DNA of 9,541 nucleotides from Deltaproteobacteria bacterium (GTDB lineage Bacteria; Myxococcota_A; UBA9160; UBA4427). The notes under the pieces are model-generated. The model was given only the letters and a program-made list of their open reading frames with translations. It did not search any database and had not been told where the DNA came from. The DNA lies in NCBI GenBank assembly GCA_011051925.1, contig DRKE01000476.1:1-9541 (forward strand), written 5' to 3'. This document shows positions 7,118 through 9,541 of this stretch, piece by piece. Numbering within the stretch: the stretch's first letter is position 1; each line of letters begins with the position of its first letter. Position numbers and translations under genes: made by a program.

Positions 7118-7146
7118 ACCCTAAGCCAACGCCGCCTGAAAGTCAA
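7118..7146 (-). promoter_or_regulatory. Sigma70-type promoter for gltB
   Basis: The minus strand carries TTGACT (7146-7141), a 17-bp spacer, and TAGGGT (7123-7118). The -35 box matches the TTGACA consensus at five of six positions, and the spacing is optimal. TAGGGT keeps the TA at the start and the final T of the -10 consensus. It lies 53 bp past the stop of the upstream gene and faces gltB, so gltBD is probably transcribed independently of glpK and the phosphodiesterase. The predicted start is near 7110. Confidence 0.6.
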
Positions 7147-7152
7147 CCTGGA

Positions 7153-7195
7153 CCGGGGCGGACAGCCGAGGGCAGAACCCGCCGCAAGGCCCCGG
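7153..7195 (-). other. GC-rich dyad just after the phosphodiesterase gene
   Basis: CCGGGG (7153-7158) can pair with CCCCGG (7190-7195), with further inner CGG/CCG pairing. It starts a few bases past the stop codon at 7200, but no T-run follows on either strand. It may protect the 3' end of the glpK transcript or contribute to Rho-dependent termination. It is weak evidence for a terminator. Confidence 0.25.
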
Positions 7196-7199
7196 GCAA

Positions 7200-7931
7200 T
7201 CAGGCCTTTTCGCGCTCGCGCAAGACGGCATGAAGGCGGCTCGGATGATTCGTGATGAGGCCGTCGACCCCGCAGTCGAGCAGTCTCACCATCTCCTCTC
7301 GCGCGTTGGCCGTGTACGGGTAGACCTTCAATCCCGCCGCGTGGGCTTCCTCGACCAGTTCCGGCGTGACGAGGCCCACTTCGGGGTGGATGGCCTCCGC
7401 CCGGATCCGTTCCGCGCGCTCGAAGATCGCCACGGGCGCCCGCGGGGAGACCAGCAGCGCGATCCGCGCCTCTGGACTCCGTTTGCGAAGGCGCGCGAGC
7501 ACCGGGTCGTAGAAGCTCGAATAAAGCATCCGCGGCAGCAGCCCCCGTTTCTCCACGGCGGTCACCGCGAGATCTTCGAGCCCCGCGTAGGGCACGTCGC
7601 CCACGCCCACCTTGAGTTCCAGATTGAAGGGAATCCGTTCAGCGAAGAGATCCAGGATCTCGTCGAGCGTCGGCATTCTTTCGGTGGCGGCCGTGCGCGG
7701 CGCCGCGTCGAGTTCGGCCAACTCGGCCGCCAGGTGGTCGCGGATCTCGCCATGGACACCCAGACGCTCGAGTTCTGCATCGTGGTGGATCATGACGACG
7801 CCATCGCGGCTCAGATGCAGGTCGGTTTCGATCATGTCCGCCGCCTCTTCGATGGCCCTCTCGAAGGCGGGCAGCGTATTCTCGGGCAGCTCTCCGGAAG
7901 CCCCGCGGTGGGCGATGACGAGAGGCCGCAT
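7200..7931 (-). CDS. ugpQ: Glycerophosphodiester phosphodiesterase, cytoplasmic UgpQ type
   Basis: A complete 243-residue GDPD-family enzyme, the usual size of cytoplasmic UgpQ proteins (periplasmic GlpQ is longer and carries a signal peptide). It hydrolyses glycerophosphodiesters from phospholipid turnover to sn-glycerol 3-phosphate and an alcohol. Catalytic and metal-binding signatures are in the expected order: HRG (His8-Arg9) with PENT (Glu17), ETDL (Glu35, Asp37), HHD (His50 as second catalytic histidine), and NLELK (Glu105, Lys107). The C-terminal segment ends with VYPYTANAREEM and GVDGLITNHPS, typical of the TIM-barrel end in this family. There is no signal peptide or membrane segment. 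Its ATG overlaps the glpK TGA by one base (TGATG), and its ribosome-binding site (GAGGAGG at 7948-7942, about 10 nt away) lies inside the last glpK codons, which implies translational coupling. The family call is firm; the symbol is by analogy, since no ugp transporter genes are visible here. Confidence 0.93.
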   Translation of the reverse strand: MRPLVIAHRGASGELPENTLPAFERAIEEAADMIETDLHLSRDGVVMIHHDAELERLGVHGEIRDHLAAELAELDAAPRTAATERMPTLDEILDLFAERIPFNLELKVGVGDVPYAGLEDLAVTAVEKRGLLPRMLYSSFYDPVLARLRKRSPEARIALLVSPRAPVAIFERAERIRAEAIHPEVGLVTPELVEEAHAAGLKVYPYTANAREEMVRLLDCGVDGLITNHPSRLHAVLREREKA

Positions 7932-9433
7932 CAGACCGCCCCCTCCTCGACCCAGCCCCGGGACCGTTCGACCGCGCGGAGCCAGGTCCGATAGCGCGAC
8001 TCCCTTTCGTCTTCGGGCATCGTCGGTTCGAACGAGGTCGGCGCCTCGACCCGCGCATCGAGTTCCGAACGATCGCGCCAGAATCCCACACCGAGCCCCG
8101 CGAGCGTGGCCGCCCCCATCGCCGTCACCTCCAGCACCGCCGGCCGCTCCACCGTGATCCCGAGGATGTCCGCCTGGAACTGCATCAGGAAATCGTTCTC
8201 ACACGCGCCTCCGTCGACGTGCAGCACCGCCGGTTCGATCCCCGAATCCTGGGCCATCGCCCCCATCACGTCGCGCGTCTGATAGGCGATCGATTCGAGG
8301 GTCGCTCGCGTGATATGCGCGCGCGACGTCCCTCGCGTGATCCCGACGATCGTGCCGCGAGCCGCCTCGTCCCAATAGGGCGCTCCCAGGCCCACGAAGG
8401 CCGGCACGACGACCACGCCGTCCGTATCCGGAACACTCCGCGCGAGCGCATCCGTCTCCCTGGCGCTCCCGACGAAGCCCAGGCCATCGCGCAGCCACTG
8501 CACGGCCGATCCGGCCACGAAGATCGACCCCTCGAGCGCGTATTCGAGGCGGCCCCCGAGCCGCCAGGCCACGGTGGTGATCAGCCCCGCCTCGGAGCGG
8601 GGCGCCTCGCGACCGGTATTCATCAGGAGGAAACAGCCCGTGCCGTAGGTGTTCTTCGCGAGCCCCGGCGACACGCAGCCCTGTCCGAAGAGTGCGGATT
8701 GCTGGTCTCCAGCCACCCCGGCGATCGGAATCGCCCCACCGAGCCATTCCGGATCGGCTTCGCCGAACACGCCGCTCGAATCCTTCACCTCGGGCAGCAT
8801 CGATCGGGGAATGCCGAGCGCGTCGAGCAGGAATGGATCCCAGGTCCCGTCATGGATGTTGAAGAGCAGCGTCCGCGACGCATTCGAGGGCTCCGTCGCG
8901 AAGACGCGTCCCTTCGTGAACCGATGGATGAGCCACGTATCGATCGTTCCGAAGCAGAGCTCCCCCGCCTCGGCCCGTGCCTGCGCGCCAGGCACCACGT
9001 CGAGGATGAAGCGGATCTTCGTTCCCGAGAAATACGAATCGATCAGCAGCCCCGTCCGCGATCGGACCTCTTCTTCGAGCCCCTTCGCGCGCAGCGTTTC
9101 ACAGATTCCACTCGACTGTCGCGATTGCCAGACGATCGCGGGATGGATCGGCTGGCCCGTCTTCCGATCCCAGACGACGGTCGTCTCGCGCTGGTTCGTG
9201 ATGCCGATGGCGGCCACATCGCCCGCCTTCACATTCGCCTTCTCGAGCACCCCGCGCGCGGCACGGAGCTGGCTCTGCCAGATCTCTTCCGGATCGTGCT
9301 CGACCCAGCCCGGCTTCGGAAACGACTGCGAGAACTCGAACTGCTCGACGGCGACGATCGCCCCGCTCGCGTCGAAGAGCAGCGCCCGCGACGACGTCGT
9401 CCCCTGGTCCAGTGCAAGAACGAATCCGGCCAT
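7931..9433 (-). CDS. glpK: Glycerol kinase
   Basis: A complete 500-residue FGGY-family kinase, the standard GlpK length. It phosphorylates glycerol with ATP to sn-glycerol 3-phosphate in the cytoplasm. The N-terminal phosphate-binding motif LALDQGTTSSRALLFD (Asp9 to Arg16) is intact. Glycerol-contacting residues match the E. coli enzyme: Arg82-Glu83 in NQRETT, Tyr134 in SYFSGTK and Asp243 in GVAGDQQSALFGQ. The second FGGY signature is present as GITRGTSRAHITRATLE, and the ADP-binding region as VDGGACENDFLMQFQAD. The start follows a strong GGAGGAG site with 7-nt spacing. The gene is coupled to the following phosphodiesterase by a one-base overlap, so two sources of G3P are co-expressed. No glycerol facilitator or G3P dehydrogenase is visible. 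Other FGGY sugar kinases are ruled out by the full set of glycerol-site residues. Confidence 0.97.
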   Translation of the reverse strand: MAGFVLALDQGTTSSRALLFDASGAIVAVEQFEFSQSFPKPGWVEHDPEEIWQSQLRAARGVLEKANVKAGDVAAIGITNQRETTVVWDRKTGQPIHPAIVWQSRQSSGICETLRAKGLEEEVRSRTGLLIDSYFSGTKIRFILDVVPGAQARAEAGELCFGTIDTWLIHRFTKGRVFATEPSNASRTLLFNIHDGTWDPFLLDALGIPRSMLPEVKDSSGVFGEADPEWLGGAIPIAGVAGDQQSALFGQGCVSPGLAKNTYGTGCFLLMNTGREAPRSEAGLITTVAWRLGGRLEYALEGSIFVAGSAVQWLRDGLGFVGSARETDALARSVPDTDGVVVVPAFVGLGAPYWDEAARGTIVGITRGTSRAHITRATLESIAYQTRDVMGAMAQDSGIEPAVLHVDGGACENDFLMQFQADILGITVERPAVLEVTAMGAATLAGLGVGFWRDRSELDARVEAPTSFEPTMPEDERESRYRTWLRAVERSRGWVEEGAV

Positions 9434-9541
9434 GCCTGCTCTCCTCCCGCCCCGTCCTGGCGTTGCCTCGCATCGTGCACGATCGCGACCGCACCGGCCT
9501 GCCGGACTCGCGCCCCCTATGAAGCGCCGACCTCCTTCGAC
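9434..9541 (-). other. Upstream region of glpK
   Basis: The 108 bases hold the glpK ribosome-binding site (GGAGGAG, 9447-9441), a 12-bp palindrome (9472-9483), and a GC-rich dyad CCGGC-CT-GCCGG (9494-9505). A frame at the right edge reads SKEVGAS then TAG (9519-9517) and could be the tail of an upstream minus-strand gene, but eight codons prove nothing. I found no convincing -35/-10 pair, so glpK may share a promoter with genes outside the window. Confidence 0.4.
9472..9483. promoter_or_regulatory. Perfect 12-bp palindrome upstream of glpK, possible operator
   Basis: ATCGTGCACGAT is perfectly self-complementary and centred about 44 bp upstream of the glpK ATG. Its size and place suit a dimeric repressor site, and glpK operons are commonly repressed by a glycerol regulator. 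I do not recognise it as a known GlpR box, and CG-rich palindromes arise by chance in such genomes. Confidence 0.3.

Noticed and set aside
7153..7195. Intrinsic terminator between the phosphodiesterase gene and the gltB promoter
   Set aside because: The GC-rich dyad has no following T-run on either strand, so it is listed only as a dyad.
9517..9541. 3' end of an upstream gene (SKEVGAS then TAG)
   Set aside because: Eight codons at the window edge are too few to support a gene call.

Overview
The window reads as chromosomal DNA of a GC-rich bacterium (strong G/C preference at third codon positions). Every gene I can support lies on the minus strand. The promoter style upstream of gltB (TTGACT, 17 bp, TAGGGT) and the gene types would suit a proteobacterium or a former 'deltaproteobacterium' such as Myxococcota, but the sequence does not settle the phylum. 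I see no insertion sequence, phage gene, CRISPR array, tRNA or rRNA. This is mostly core metabolism, with no evident defence or mobile system.

Layout in the direction of transcription (right to left). At 9434-9541 there is a short upstream region with a 12-bp perfect palindrome and a good ribosome-binding site for glpK (7931-9433), a complete glycerol kinase. Its stop codon overlaps by one base the start of a cytoplasmic-type glycerophosphodiester phosphodiesterase (7200-7931). Both enzymes produce sn-glycerol 3-phosphate, one from glycerol and the other from deacylated phospholipid headgroups, so together they form a small G3P-supply operon.

Next comes an unusually long gene-poor stretch, 6560-7199. 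It holds a convincing sigma70-type promoter facing gltB, so the gltB mRNA would carry a leader of about 550 nt. The leader contains a 14-bp stem-loop, a 33-codon ORF with a near-perfect Shine-Dalgarno sequence, a second stem-loop just after that ORF, and a 64-nt almost pure purine tract (on the transcript strand) shortly before gltB. This leader is the most interesting part of the window.

The rest is gltB (2033-6559) and gltD (455-1945), the large and small subunits of glutamate synthase (GOGAT). They are separated by 87 bp and followed by a possible weak intrinsic terminator. The 340 bp after gltD hold no convincing gene. The left edge (1-113) carries the first codons of a small, charged, probably coiled-coil protein that resembles ZapB-type cell-division factors only in general style.

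Two very long plus-strand ORFs (992 and 1201 codons) run antisense to gltBD. They are codon-aligned mirror frames caused by the near absence of TTA, CTA and TCA codons in gltBD and are not annotated as genes.
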